Assembly: GCF_030954495.1 (NCBI RefSeq)
Contig: NZ_JAVHUW010000048.1
Location: forward strand, 62,001-126,000
DNA: 64,000 nt
Direction of reading: 5' to 3'
Source: Candidatus Desulfosporosinus nitrosoreducens
Lineage (GTDB): Bacteria > Bacillota > Desulfitobacteriia > Desulfitobacteriales > Desulfitobacteriaceae
A program made the position numbers and the translations under genes. How positions within the stretch are numbered: the first letter of the stretch is position 1; every line of letters begins with the position of its first letter. Shown one piece after another: positions 11,684 to 20,066 of the stretch. Below the pieces are notes generated by a model that searched no databases, was not told the origin of the DNA, and was given only the letters and a program-made list of their open reading frames with translations.

Positions 11684-11817
11684 AATGTTTATACCTAATT
11701 AGGTTGATGCTTAAAAAACTATTTTCTTTTTTGCGGCTTGTCACAGCAGTATCAGTTCCGTCCAAGGTTCCGTTGCTTAAATGTTGTTTCATTTTAGCTC
11801 TCTACGCTTAATAAGAC

Positions 11818-11846
11818 TTGACAACGGAACGAATTCTAAATAAAAT
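11818..11846 (+). promoter_or_regulatory. Sigma-A-type promoter of rplM-rpsI
   Basis: TTGACA at 11818-11823, a 17-base spacer, and TAAAAT at 11841-11846, in the 286-base gap between truA and rplM. The -35 is perfect and the -10 has one change. It separates rplM-rpsI transcription from the ECF/truA genes and leaves a leader of roughly 115 bases. Confidence 0.8.
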
Positions 11847-11859
11847 ATCATTATGAGTT

Positions 11860-11935
11860 TTTGTGCCATGGCTATGACTGAGCCCCATAACTTTGGCATA
11901 TCACAAGCATGATTGAGCCCCATGTGCGTGAACTG
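11860..11935 (+). promoter_or_regulatory. Candidate structured leader of rplM (twin hairpins with the same loop)
   Basis: Two copies of ATGAYTGAGCCCCAT (11874-11888 and 11909-11923, one difference) lie in the rplM leader. Each forms a small hairpin with a 9-base loop of the form AYTGAGCCC, closed by TATG/CATA and CATG/CATG. The first is enclosed by TGCCA/TGGCA, the second by CAC/GTG. Ribosomal protein L13 leaders are known in Firmicutes; whether this is that family is inference. Confidence 0.5.
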
Positions 11936-11969
11936 AAACGGAAATCTGTTTAATTTTGGAGGGAAAGTC

Positions 11970-12401
11970 ATGACCACGTTTTTCGCGAAGGCGCAAGAGC
12001 AAGAGCGCAAATGGTATATCATTGACGCTGCGGGAATTCCCTTGGGTCGTATTGCTACAGAAGCAGCACGTATCCTGAGAGGTAAACATAAACCAACATT
12101 CACTCCGAATGTTGACACTGGAGACCACGTCATTATTATTAATGCCGCTAAGTTATTACTTACGGGTAATAAGTTAAACGCTAAACTTTATCGCCGTCAT
12201 TCTGGGTATCCCGGTGGATTGAAAGAAATCCCCTACAAAAAGTTGATGCAAATTATGCCTGAACGAGCTATGGAACACGCTGTGAAGGGAATGCTTCCTC
12301 ATAACAAGTTGGGCGCCCAGATGTACACAAAGTTAAAAGTGTATAAGGGAGAATCTCACCCCCATCAAGCTCAACAGCCTGAAATCTGGACAATACAGTA
12401 G
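11970..12401 (+). CDS. rplM: 50S ribosomal protein L13
   Basis: L13 is an early-assembly large-subunit protein. The 143-residue product starts [20 protein letters not shown], with the conserved [19 protein letters not shown] and the C-terminal [26 protein letters not shown] site precedes the ATG. It forms the standard two-gene operon with rpsI, 25 bases downstream. Confidence 0.97.
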   Translation: MTTFFAKAQEQERKWYIIDAAGIPLGRIATEAARILRGKHKPTFTPNVDTGDHVIIINAAKLLLTGNKLNAKLYRRHSGYPGGLKEIPYKKLMQIMPERAMEHAVKGMLPHNKLGAQMYTKLKVYKGESHPHQAQQPEIWTIQ

Positions 12402-12426
12402 ACTAAGGAAGGAGGAAGTATAAACT

Positions 12427-12822
12427 ATGGCAACTCAATTACAATACGCTGCAACAGGACGCCGCAAAAATGCAATTGCCCGCGTTCGCCTTATTCCCGG
12501 TGAAGGAAAGTTCACTATTAATCAACGCGAGTTAGCGGAATACTTTGGCAAGAAAACACTGGAAATGATTGTTCAGCAACCTTTTAATATAACGGATACT
12601 CTCGCTAAGTACGACGTTATCGCTTTGGCACACGGGGGCGGAACTACAGGTCAAGCCGGAGCAATTCGTCTTGGGATTGCCCGCGCTTTATTAAAGGCCG
12701 ATGCCAGTCTTCGTCCAAGCCTTAAACGAGCCGGTTTCCTCACACGTGACCCACGTATGAAGGAGCGCCGCAAATACGGCTTGAAGAAAGCCCGCAAAGC
12801 GCCGCAATTCTCCAAACGTTAA
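12427..12822 (+). CDS. rpsI: 30S ribosomal protein S9
   Basis: S9 sits in the small-subunit head; its C-terminal SKR tail reaches the P-site tRNA, and that tail (KAPQFSKR) is present. The 131-residue product has [16 protein letters not shown] at the start and [20 protein letters not shown] in the middle. An AAGGAGGAAG site lies upstream. It is followed by a clear terminator. Confidence 0.97.
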   Translation: MATQLQYAATGRRKNAIARVRLIPGEGKFTINQRELAEYFGKKTLEMIVQQPFNITDTLAKYDVIALAHGGGTTGQAGAIRLGIARALLKADASLRPSLKRAGFLTRDPRMKERRKYGLKKARKAPQFSKR

Positions 12823-12837
12823 TACTTTAAACTCTTG

Positions 12838-12871
12838 GAACCCTCAAACCTGCATGGTTTGGGGGTTTTTG
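12838..12871 (+). terminator. Rho-independent terminator after rpsI
   Basis: AACCCTCAAACC, a short TGCAT-type loop, then GGTTTGGGGGTTTTT: a stem of about ten pairs ending in a T run, 15 bases after the rpsI stop. Confidence 0.85.
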
Positions 12872-13133
12872 CTTATCCTGAGAGCAGTCAAGGCCACTTT
12901 TTATAATACTGTATAGCATGCGGTATGACACAGCTCTCAAATTAGGCCCAGGGCTTTTTTCGATTCGTCAATTTCTTATGGTATACACCCTAGCTTTAAT
13001 GCCGTTGTTGGCATGGCCCATAAACAGGTGTAGGCCTAAGAACTGCCAAATCGTTCCGTATTTATAGGGACGGTTGGCTTTTGGTTTTATTTTAGATTAT
13101 TTCCGAGGCCTTGAAAGGAAAAAAGGGGTGCTT

Positions 13134-13274
13134 GTGGAAGTATCAAAGAAGCGAGGATTATCAAAGCGTATAAATATTAGAGGGGATTGGAACGGCAGCT
13201 TACTTGATGATCTTGCCTCCGGTGTGTGCCGTAAAGAAATTGTAATACCACCAACGAAGAAGGTGAAGTTATGA
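13134..13274 (+). CDS. Small hypothetical ORF upstream of the sigma-54 regulator
   Basis: A 46-codon ORF starting at GTG 13134 behind AAAAGGGGTG. Its stop overlaps the start of the following regulator gene by four bases, an arrangement typical of translational coupling. The product is basic (VSKKRGLSKRINIRG) with a lysine-rich end (PPTKKVKL). I recognise no family. The reading frame is open further upstream to 13074. It may be a small partner of the regulator or simply a translated leader. The preceding 200 bases hold an AT-rich stretch and weak hairpins but no clear gene. Confidence 0.35.
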   Translation: MEVSKKRGLSKRINIRGDWNGSLLDDLASGVCRKEIVIPPTKKVKL

Positions 13275-14938
13275 GTCAAATTCAAGGGACCTTCGATGGA
13301 TTCGCGGTGATAGAGAATAAAAGAATTGTAAAATGCTCTAAAAAGATCGAAGCTGTGATAGATGATATGGGAATAGACTGGATCGCGGATTGGGACGAGT
13401 GCCAACTGCCATTATGCATAAAACTAAATATCGATAGGCAAATCACCGTTGAGTTCTTGGAAAAGGGAAAGTATTTGGCCATTTTTGAAGACTTAAAAAA
13501 AGTCAGGCTATTAACTGAAACTAACAGGGACCTGAAATTCATCTTTACAAATTCTTTTGATGGAATTTATGTAACCGATGGGAATGGGCTCACCGTAAGC
13601 TTGAATCCTGCTATTGAGCGGAATTTTGGTTTAAGTTCGTCAGAAATGATTGGCAAGAATGTTAAGGAGTTGGAATGTGAAGGCGTTTTTAATCCTTCAG
13701 TTGTTCTTAAAGTTTTGCAAAAGAAAAAAAGAGTGACTGCTTACCAAAATACGAAAATAGGAAAAAGATTAATGGCGACGGGAAATCCAATATTTAATGA
13801 AGACGGTGAAATTATCCGGGTTGTCTGTAATTCAACAGATATTACAGAAATTTATCAACTGAGGGAACTGTTAAAGGAGAAAGAAGAGAAAGTAAGGGTT
13901 TATGAAAATGAATTACTGTTATTGCGACAAAGAGCGACAAACCTGGCAGGATTCATTTTCAGTAGTGCAAAAATGCAGAACGTGTTCTCCAGGGTACAAA
14001 GAATTTCAACTGTAGACTCGAATGTGTTGATTACAGGAGAATCCGGAACAGGCAAAGAAGTTGTGGCAAGAGCTATCCACGCTCTGAGTTCACGCTCAAA
14101 GGGTTCGTTTATCAAAGTGAATAGCAGTGCAATTCCAGAAACTCTACTGGAATCTGAATTATTTGGCTACGACCCCGGTGCATTTACGGGGGCGCAAAAA
14201 AACGGTAAACCAGGATATTTTGAATTAGCTAATAATGGCACACTCTTTCTTGACGAAATTGGAGAGGTACCTTTATTAATTCAACCAAAATTATTAGAAG
14301 CGATCCAAGACAAATCGATTAAACGGATTGGCGGTACTAAAACGATTGAACTTGACTTTCGGCTTATAGCAGCAACAAATAGGGATTTAAAAAAGATGGT
14401 GGAACAAGGAACATTTAGAGAAGATTTGTTTTATAGGCTTAATGTATTGCCCATAGAACTCCCTCCTTTAAAGGAGCGTTCAGAAGATATTTCGCTTTTA
14501 ATCCACCATTTTTTGACTAAGTTTAACACGAAACATAATTTGAATCGGCAGTTTACAAGTGAGGCAATTAGGATGCTTAGTAATTACGAGTGGCCTGGCA
14601 ATATACGTGAATTGCAAAACTTAATTGAAAGGTTAGTGGTCTTAGCGGAGGACGTTCAGATTCGTGAGCAAGATATTATGGCCATGTTACCCAACTTAGC
14701 CCCAGGCCCTTCGCTGGCGGCGATTGGTAAAGAAGATAAGATGCTGGTGAAGGTAAAATTTGTTGGCAATGAAATCATTAGTCTGCCAGAGACACTTAAA
14801 TCGGTCGAAAAAGAACTGATCTATGAGGCATTACATAAGTTCAGTTCAACACGTAAAGCGGCCCGTCAGTTAAAAATTAGTCAATCTTCATTAATGAGGC
14901 GTCTAAAAACGCATAACGTACCTGAAATTGAATTGTAA
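13271..14938 (+). CDS. Sigma-54-dependent transcriptional regulator with PAS domain
   Basis: A bacterial enhancer-binding protein that uses ATP hydrolysis to open RNA polymerase-sigma-54 promoters. In its 555 residues: a unique N-terminal part (1-80), a PAS sensor (about 86-195), a short coiled coil, the AAA+ domain with Walker A GESGTGKE at 256-263 and the sigma-54-contacting GAFTGA loop at 303-308, and a C-terminal Fis-type helix-turn-helix (STRKAARQLKISQSSLMRRL). The signal is unknown. A strong -24/-12 promoter lies 110 bases after the stop, so its target is probably the next transcript. Confidence 0.92.
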   Translation: MSQIQGTFDGFAVIENKRIVKCSKKIEAVIDDMGIDWIADWDECQLPLCIKLNIDRQITVEFLEKGKYLAIFEDLKKVRLLTETNRDLKFIFTNSFDGIYVTDGNGLTVSLNPAIERNFGLSSSEMIGKNVKELECEGVFNPSVVLKVLQKKKRVTAYQNTKIGKRLMATGNPIFNEDGEIIRVVCNSTDITEIYQLRELLKEKEEKVRVYENELLLLRQRATNLAGFIFSSAKMQNVFSRVQRISTVDSNVLITGESGTGKEVVARAIHALSSRSKGSFIKVNSSAIPETLLESELFGYDPGAFTGAQKNGKPGYFELANNGTLFLDEIGEVPLLIQPKLLEAIQDKSIKRIGGTKTIELDFRLIAATNRDLKKMVEQGTFREDLFYRLNVLPIELPPLKERSEDISLLIHHFLTKFNTKHNLNRQFTSEAIRMLSNYEWPGNIRELQNLIERLVVLAEDVQIREQDIMAMLPNLAPGPSLAAIGKEDKMLVKVKFVGNEIISLPETLKSVEKELIYEALHKFSSTRKAARQLKISQSSLMRRLKTHNVPEIEL

Positions 14939-14982
14939 ATGGAGCAGCGAACCGCCATTGAATCAGTTAGAGCCTACAGAAC

Positions 14983-14998
14983 GAACCTAAATCGGTTC
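14983..14998 (+). promoter_or_regulatory. Possible enhancer (upstream activator site)
   Basis: Inverted repeat GAACC-TAAATC-GGTTC, extended by partly matching flanks, about 50 bases before the -24 element of the sigma-54 promoter at 15048. Enhancer-binding regulators bind such palindromes upstream of their promoters; assignment to the adjacent regulator is inference. Confidence 0.4.
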
Positions 14999-15047
14999 AT
15001 TGGGGGTTTATATTTCATAATATTCTATATTTTGTGAAGGGCTTGAA

Positions 15048-15064
15048 CTGGCACAACGTTTGCA
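15048..15064 (+). promoter_or_regulatory. Sigma-54 (-24/-12) promoter
   Basis: CTGGCACAACGTTTGCA fits the sigma-54 consensus (TGGCAC then TTGCA) with the GG at 15050-15051 and the GC at 15062-15063, the required ten bases between. It points rightward at the short ORF at 15115. Confidence 0.85.
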
Positions 15065-15114
15065 TTGATTAACTGTAAATTCTATTTATTAACTATTATT
15101 GAGGAGGGGTTAAA

Positions 15115-15261
15115 ATGTTATTGGAAATTCAAAATGTTATCGCGGAAGAATTGCGGCTCGCGGAAAGGCGTATAATAACTCAACTTGAACCGTTGTTTGC
15201 AGAAGAAGAAATAGATGAAGGAACATTTGAGCATACAGCAAACTTGTTTATCCCCGATTGA
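15115..15261 (+). CDS. Short ORF driven by the sigma-54 promoter, possibly a truncated gene
   Basis: A 48-codon ORF starting at ATG 15115 behind a strong GAGGAGGGG site, 50 bases after the sigma-54 promoter. The product begins MLLEIQNVIAEELRLAERRI and is acidic and helical; I do not recognise it. After its TGA another frame stays open to about 15345 and reads IDARATAPEVAIARNFGQ, which looks more protein-like than random. The gene may therefore be the head of a longer gene that has lost its frame, or the real target may have been deleted. cwlD begins 114 bases later. Confidence 0.4.
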   Translation: MLLEIQNVIAEELRLAERRIITQLEPLFAEEEIDEGTFEHTANLFIPD

Positions 15262-15375
15262 TGCCCGCGCCACCGCCCCCGAGGTAGCGATTGCCAGAAA
15301 TTTCGGCCAGCCTAACGCATATTCTGCAAGCCTTCTCATATTGTAGAACGGAATAGACTGTGGAGGAGGAAGGGC

Positions 15376-16104
15376 ATGAAATCAATCTGGATCGTTAGTT
15401 TAAGACGGCGAAAGGTGTATTTCTTTGGAAGTCTTCTTCTGGTTGGCTTGGTTTTGGCCGCAGGCTGGAAACTGGAGGGCGCGAACCAAAAAATTTGGAG
15501 TTGGACCTTGGGGAATAGAGTGATTGTGCTTGACGCCGGACACGGAGGAGTCGACCCTGGGGCTGTAGGAAAGAGCAAGGTTTTGGAAAAAGATATAACC
15601 TTGGCAATTGCCAAGCGTTTGCAAGCACATATTCAGCAAAGCGGAGCGAAAACGATCATGGTTCGAGATGACGACCGGGATTTAGGGACGTCTCAAGGTC
15701 TTTTAAAACGGAAGCGTGAGGATTTAGCTCAACGGATTCAATTGGCCATGGAAGCTCAGGCGGAGGTATATCTCAGTATTCATGCCAATAGCTTTCCCAA
15801 TGAGAAACTGACCGGAGCCCAAACGTTTTACAATGCGGATTCGCCGGAAGGAAAATTACTGGCTCAGTCGATTCAGGAAGAATTAAATCATATGACCAAT
15901 GGCAAAAGAGTTATTAAGGCAAATCAGGATATCTATGTTTTAAAAAAAGCTCAGCAAGCGGCAGTGACCGTGGAAGTAGGGTTCTTGTCTAATCCGGCGG
16001 AAGAACAATTGTTAACTACACCGGACTATCAGGAAAAGCTTGCCCTGGCCATTTATCAGGGTTTAAACAATTATTTCAGCAAAGAAACTCAACAACAACG
16101 GTAA
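15376..16104 (+). CDS. cwlD: N-acetylmuramoyl-L-alanine amidase CwlD
   Basis: A zinc amidase (Amidase_3 family) that cleaves the peptide from muramic acid; CwlD makes muramic-delta-lactam in the spore cortex. The 242-residue product has an N-terminal membrane/signal segment (about residues 14-32) and zinc/catalytic residues His56 (DAGHGG), Glu71, His136 (SIHAN) and Glu200 (VEVGF). Its place after rpsI matches the position of cwlD in Bacillus and Clostridia. The 180 bases after it hold only AT-rich sequence and a weak hairpin (about 16138-16152). Confidence 0.88.
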   Translation: MKSIWIVSLRRRKVYFFGSLLLVGLVLAAGWKLEGANQKIWSWTLGNRVIVLDAGHGGVDPGAVGKSKVLEKDITLAIAKRLQAHIQQSGAKTIMVRDDDRDLGTSQGLLKRKREDLAQRIQLAMEAQAEVYLSIHANSFPNEKLTGAQTFYNADSPEGKLLAQSIQEELNHMTNGKRVIKANQDIYVLKKAQQAAVTVEVGFLSNPAEEQLLTTPDYQEKLALAIYQGLNNYFSKETQQQR

Positions 16105-16285
16105 TCAAAAACCCAAAATAAAAGAAAATTAATGCTGAAAACTGTTAGTTTTTGCAGGAAAAAGCTAATCTGGCCACGAATAGTCCAATGTAACTTGATA
16201 AATATGTAAATGCAATAGCATGACAATCAAATCAGGTTTGAGCAGGGACTAGTCGTAGGTATTTGGGAAGGAAAGGAGCAAATAG

Positions 16286-16765
16286 GTGATATTAACGATT
16301 AGCTTATTCCTTTTAGGAGTCGTTTGTCTATTCTTAGGCTGGCGTTGGCAAAATCCGCCGAGTGAAGAAGTTCTGACAGCTTTAAAAGGAATTTCTTATT
16401 TAAAAAAGGAACTTCAGAGAGTTCAGGATCAAATCGATGTTCATGTCTTGGAGGAGAAATTCCAAAGAACTAAAATGATGGAAACCAGAGAGTCAGAATC
16501 TAAAAACATTGGTCCCCAAGCGTCCGAGCGGAATGAAGATGAGCAGAAAGAGAAAGGTAAACTCTACTCGTTGACGGTTAAGGAACCGGGAAGAAAACAT
16601 AAAGCCGAGCTACAGCGGCATTCAAATTTGTCGCCCAAATATCAGGAAGTGTTGTCTCTGGCGGCTAATGGACAAGGTATACCGGAAATTGCTCAACGTT
16701 TACTGTTGAGTCAGGATGCGGTAAGAATGGTTTTAAAGACTCAAACTCAAGGGGGAGCCCAGTGA
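16286..16765 (+). CDS. Membrane-anchored protein with C-terminal helix-turn-helix-like domain
   Basis: The 159-residue product starts at GTG 16286 after AAAGGAG. It has one N-terminal membrane segment (MILTISLFLLGVVCLFLG), a charged, probably coiled central part rich in E, K and R, and a C-terminal region (YQEVLSLAANGQGIPEIAQRL then LSQDAVRMVL) resembling a LuxR-like HTH. This architecture recalls DUF6115/SwrB-type proteins of Firmicutes. The function is not known here. Its stop overlaps the start of the next gene by four bases. Confidence 0.7.
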   Translation: MILTISLFLLGVVCLFLGWRWQNPPSEEVLTALKGISYLKKELQRVQDQIDVHVLEEKFQRTKMMETRESESKNIGPQASERNEDEQKEKGKLYSLTVKEPGRKHKAELQRHSNLSPKYQEVLSLAANGQGIPEIAQRLLLSQDAVRMVLKTQTQGGAQ

Positions 16766-17226
16766 AAGTATCACGTTCGTATTGGCTTGGCTTAGGCTCT
16801 GGTTTAATCTTGAGTGCAATGTTGACTCTGGTCATTTCTCCAGCTCAGGGACATTTTTCGGCTGCCAATGAAACAACTTCTTCTCAATCCGCAAAACAAC
16901 AAGTTTCCCAACAGCCTGCTGAGAAGACAGAAAAACCGCTTCAGTCGGCTGAAACCGGCAAGCCCGTTGCGGCGCAGCTTTCTCAGGTAACGCCCTCTCC
17001 TTCCCCGGAGGTTTCCCCAATAGAACGAGACTTTGTCGTTCCCCAAGGAGCCAGTGCGGATAAGATCGCGGATCTCTTAGCTGCCCAAGGGTATATAAAA
17101 GATAAAGAGGCTTTTTTAGCAAGCGCTCGTCAGCTGGGAGCGGAAAGCAAGTTTCGGACGGGAAAATTCACTTTGACCTTAGGGCTGACTCCTGAGGAAT
17201 TAATTCACCGCTTATTAAAGAATTAG
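16762..17226 (+). CDS. MltG-like N-terminal domain protein, membrane-anchored
   Basis: The 154-residue product starts at GTG 16762, overlapping the previous gene. Residues 1-32 form a signal/anchor segment, about 33-90 are a Gln/Ser/Pro/Glu-rich linker, and the C terminus (FVVPQGASADKIADLLAAQG to LTPEELIHRLL) resembles the small LysM-like subdomain found at the start of endolytic transglycosylase MltG (YceG). The catalytic MltG domain itself is absent, so this is probably a cell-wall-located accessory protein. A hairpin follows the stop directly. Confidence 0.65.
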   Translation: MKVSRSYWLGLGSGLILSAMLTLVISPAQGHFSAANETTSSQSAKQQVSQQPAEKTEKPLQSAETGKPVAAQLSQVTPSPSPEVSPIERDFVVPQGASADKIADLLAAQGYIKDKEAFLASARQLGAESKFRTGKFTLTLGLTPEELIHRLLKN

Positions 17227-17267
17227 GGTATAAACATTTGGCCTCACAAGCAGGATGTTTGTACCCT
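17225..17267 (+). terminator. Hairpin after the MltG-like gene
   Basis: AGGGTATAAACAT ... ATGTTTGTACCCT forms a stem of about twelve pairs (one or two mismatches) right after the stop at 17226. The bases after it are T-rich but broken. Probably a terminator or mRNA end; the rest of the gap to 17424 shows nothing I can name. Confidence 0.5.
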
Positions 17268-17424
17268 TCATATTTATAGTCAGAACTTTCTTGTACTACC
17301 GGAAAGTATAATCTTCGGTATCTACTTTCCCAGCATAAGGGCAACTAAGCCGCCGTCTGCGCCAGCCAAGTTTTCTTTACACGGGAAAAGGATTTGGCTA
17401 AAATTGAGCGAAAGAGTAACATAA

Positions 17425-17451
17425 TGAAACTTTCTGTTTGGTTCGAACGTA
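17425..17451 (+). promoter_or_regulatory. ECF-type sigma promoter (likely autoregulatory)
   Basis: TGAAAC at 17425-17430, a 17-base spacer and CGTA at 17448-17451. This resembles the SigW-type extracytoplasmic-function consensus TGAAAC-N16-CGTA and lies about 55 bases upstream of the ECF sigma gene at 17507, so the sigma factor may drive its own gene. Confidence 0.6.
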
Positions 17452-17506
17452 TTAAGAATGAGGATCGTAAATCCTTTTAAACTTATAGATAGGAGCCAGG
17501 GAGTAT

Positions 17507-18085
17507 ATGGATGATGCCGAGATTATTCGGCAGGTGCTGGCAGGTCAACACCACCGCTATGCGGACCTCGTTCAACGTTATCAGGAACCACTGATTCACT
17601 TTTTAAGACGTATTCTCAACTCCGATGAAGATATTTTAGATTGTGCCCAGGAGGCTTTTGTTGCGGTCTACCGCAATTTAAACCGCTATTCCCAGGATCA
17701 GCCTTTTCGCGCCTGGTTATATGCCATCGCCCGAAATAAAGCTATTGATATCGTGCGCAAGCGGCAAAGAGAAATTACTGTGGTTTTGGACGAGACGCTG
17801 GAAGATCTTCGGCCGAGACCGGAAGAGATCTGGTTTGAAAAGGAACAGGCGTCCTATCTCGCTAAGATTTTAAACGAATTGCCCGCACATTACGCCCAGG
17901 CTCTTTTCTTGCGGTATCACCAGGACATGTCTTATACTGAAATAGCAACGGTGCTTCAGGTTCCAGTAAGCAGAGTAAAGACATATCTCCATCGGGGAAA
18001 GGAAAAATTGCGGCAGGAATTGGAGAGGAGGGATATTCATGAGAGAGATGGACGAAGATATTTGGGGTCAACTATTTCAGGATAA
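17507..18085 (+). CDS. RNA polymerase sigma factor, ECF subfamily
   Basis: The 192-residue product has region 2 (DCAQEAFVAVYRNLNRYSQ to FRAWLYAIARNKAIDIVRKR, contacting core polymerase and the -10) and region 4 (LPAHYAQALFLRYHQDMSYTEIATVLQVPVSRVKTYLHRGKEKL, contacting the -35). It belongs to the SigW-like group by these motifs. The 3' end overlaps the next ORF by 47 bases. ECF sigma genes are usually coupled to an anti-sigma gene; here that position holds a frameshifted ORF. Confidence 0.92.
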   Translation: MDDAEIIRQVLAGQHHRYADLVQRYQEPLIHFLRRILNSDEDILDCAQEAFVAVYRNLNRYSQDQPFRAWLYAIARNKAIDIVRKRQREITVVLDETLEDLRPRPEEIWFEKEQASYLAKILNELPAHYAQALFLRYHQDMSYTEIATVLQVPVSRVKTYLHRGKEKLRQELERRDIHERDGRRYLGSTISG

Positions 18086-18409
18086 ACCTATTGCTAAAGA
18101 TGTCTTGCTTAAATTCCAATCCCAAATTATGCAGGAGATCACGACGGCTCCGGTGGATTTTGAAGTCCAAATTTCCTTGGCCAGACGCAGGAACTGGGTA
18201 CTTTGGCGGCCATGCTCGCAGGGATACATGCTGCTGAAGCTCAACATTTGTGGCAGGGGATTTTACAGAATCTTTCCTCCCTTCAGAAACTAAAGATAAG
18301 ATTGGACCTTTGGTGGGGAGTCATCGCCGGGCCTTTATTTGGCTTAACCTCCGTGTATATTGTCCTTTGTGGCGTAAACGGCACAAAGCCGATGTTTCGT
18401 CTGAAATAA
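18039..18409 (+). pseudogene. Putative anti-sigma factor gene, apparently frameshifted
   Basis: An ORF with a very strong GAGAGGAGGG site starts at ATG 18039 inside the sigma gene and reads MREMDEDIWGQLFQDKPIA. It runs out of sense after about residue 50 (18190) and stops at 18293. From about 18160 a second frame carries LAAMLAGIHAAEAQHLWQGI and a membrane segment (WWGVIAGPLFGLTSVYIVLCGV), ending at 18409. Joined by a shift between about 18165 and 18200 they give one protein of about 120 residues with a cytoplasmic head and one membrane helix, the layout of an anti-sigma factor. No zinc (HxxxCxxC) motif is visible. Sequencing error or real inactivation cannot be separated. Confidence 0.5.
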
Positions 18410-18621
18410 AATATTCCCAATCTTTGATGGTTAAGGAATAAGTTCTCTTAATACTCCATAATATGGATAATGATGTTGTGCCCTGAGAAGGGCAGTGATC
18501 TGCCCGGAAACCAAGGAAGAGAATGAGACTGCTTGCGATGAATTCTGGATTACGGACAAGAGACATTGAAGGCTGACAAAGACACTTAATAAAAAATAAA
18601 GAGATTAAGAAGAGGGATGGG

Positions 18622-19794
18622 ATGTGCATGGATGCAATTAAAGCTTTTTATAGAGATCAGGCACAGTACCTGCGCCAGGAAGTGTGGGAAGTTGCCCGCC
18701 AGATCGGAGAGCACCCTGAACTTGGATACAAGGAATATTTTGCGTCTGAGGTGTTAAGTAATTTTCTTAGGAACCATAATTTTGAAGTTAAAACAGGCAT
18801 TGCAGGAGTCGATACTGCTTTTCTAGCTCGCTTTAGGGGCACTGTTCCCGGACCTAAGATCGCCTTTTTGGCGGAATATGACGCTCTGCCGGAGGTCGGA
18901 CACGGCTGCGGGCATAACTTAATTGGCGCTGCCAGCGCCGGGGCCGCTGTTATTTTAAGTAAAAGCCTGGAACTTCCAGGAGAGATCATTGTCGTGGGCA
19001 GCCCGGCTGAAGAAACCAGCGGCGCTAAAGTGACTTTAGTGGAAAAGGGAATTTTTGAAGGGGTCGATGCTGCCATTATGTTTCATCCCGGAAGCCAAAA
19101 TGTCCCTGTGATTTCCAGCCTGGCTTTGGATGCTTTGGAATTCACGTTTCACGGCAGAGCTGCCCATGCGGTAGCTGCCTCCCATTTTGGCATTAACGCC
19201 CTGGATGCCGTGATTAACTTTTTTGTGGGGATAAACTCTCTCAAAAAGCAAATACCCCACGACATGAAGATCAACGGAGTTATTACCGAAGGAGGCACGG
19301 TACCGAATATCATCCCGGAGCGGGCTGTGGCGCGCTTTTACCTTAGGGCCCGGAAACGGAAAGAACTGGATGAATTAAGGGAGCAGGTAATCCGCTGCGC
19401 CGAAGGGGCGGCTGCCATGGTCTCCGCTAAAATGACTTGGCAAAAGTTTGAATTTTCCTACGATGAAATGCGGACTAACTTAACGTTGGCCGATTGTTTT
19501 ACTAGAAATCTGCGCGAGCTGGGCATTCAGCATATTGCCCCTCCCCAAACGGCTATGGGCTCAGTGGATATGGGCAATGTCAGTCGGGCTGTGCCCTCGA
19601 TACACCCTTATCTGACCCTGGGGACCGGTACTGAAATACCGCATACGAAGGACTTTGCCCAGGCTGCCGTTTCCTCTGAAGGGGAGAAGCTTTTACTGCG
19701 GGCGGTGCAAATTCTCGCCTTTACTGGTTCAGATGTCTTGAGAGATAAGAAGCTTTTGCAGCAAATTAAGAAAGAGTTCCGCTTAGCTAAATAA
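18622..19794 (+). CDS. M20-family metal-dependent amidohydrolase
   Basis: The 390-residue product is a di-metal peptidase/amidohydrolase of the M20D/aminobenzoyl-glutamate hydrolase type: AEYDALPEVGHGCGHN supplies the first metal ligands, the EE pair in PAEETSGAK the catalytic and bridging glutamates, a His in MFHPGS another ligand, and HGRAAHAVAA belongs to the dimerisation lid. It likely hydrolyses an N-acyl or N-aminobenzoyl amino acid in the cytoplasm. The start may be ATG 18622 or 18628. It stands alone; the gap before it holds a short perfect hairpin (18490-18505). Confidence 0.82.
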   Translation: MCMDAIKAFYRDQAQYLRQEVWEVARQIGEHPELGYKEYFASEVLSNFLRNHNFEVKTGIAGVDTAFLARFRGTVPGPKIAFLAEYDALPEVGHGCGHNLIGAASAGAAVILSKSLELPGEIIVVGSPAEETSGAKVTLVEKGIFEGVDAAIMFHPGSQNVPVISSLALDALEFTFHGRAAHAVAASHFGINALDAVINFFVGINSLKKQIPHDMKINGVITEGGTVPNIIPERAVARFYLRARKRKELDELREQVIRCAEGAAAMVSAKMTWQKFEFSYDEMRTNLTLADCFTRNLRELGIQHIAPPQTAMGSVDMGNVSRAVPSIHPYLTLGTGTEIPHTKDFAQAAVSSEGEKLLLRAVQILAFTGSDVLRDKKLLQQIKKEFRLAK

Positions 19795-19996
19795 AAGAAC
19801 GATAAAATCCAAATTTATTTGACGTGTCTTTTCGAGCCGTGCGTCAGAGAGGTTAGGCGGAAGAGAGGATTATTTTAGGCGCAGGCTAACCCTTGGAAGT
19901 ATTAATATTTTAAGCAGAGGAATAATGAAGATAAAGCCGTAAATTTTGAAGAATGAGAATCAGATTAATAGAGGAATGTACGCTGGAGTCAAAGAA

Positions 19997-20026
19997 GAGA
20001 GCTGCTGAGTAAGCTCTTTTTATTTT
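19997..20026 (+). terminator. Short terminator-like hairpin before argC
   Basis: GAGCT, a loop, AGCTC followed by TTTTTATTTT lies 100 bases before argC and upstream of its promoter. It could end a transcript from the M20 gene, about 200 bases away; the intervening gap from 19795 shows no ORF or T-box features. Confidence 0.5.
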
Positions 20027-20066
20027 GCAGAAAGTATAACTGAAGTAAATACTTTTAGGCAAAGCA

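Noticed and set aside
15115..15345. TGA at 15259 read as selenocysteine to join the short ORF to downstream sequence
   Set aside because: In-frame read-through gives only 17 further codons of Arg/Pro-rich sequence; the protein-like stretch is in another frame, and no SECIS-like hairpin is evident.
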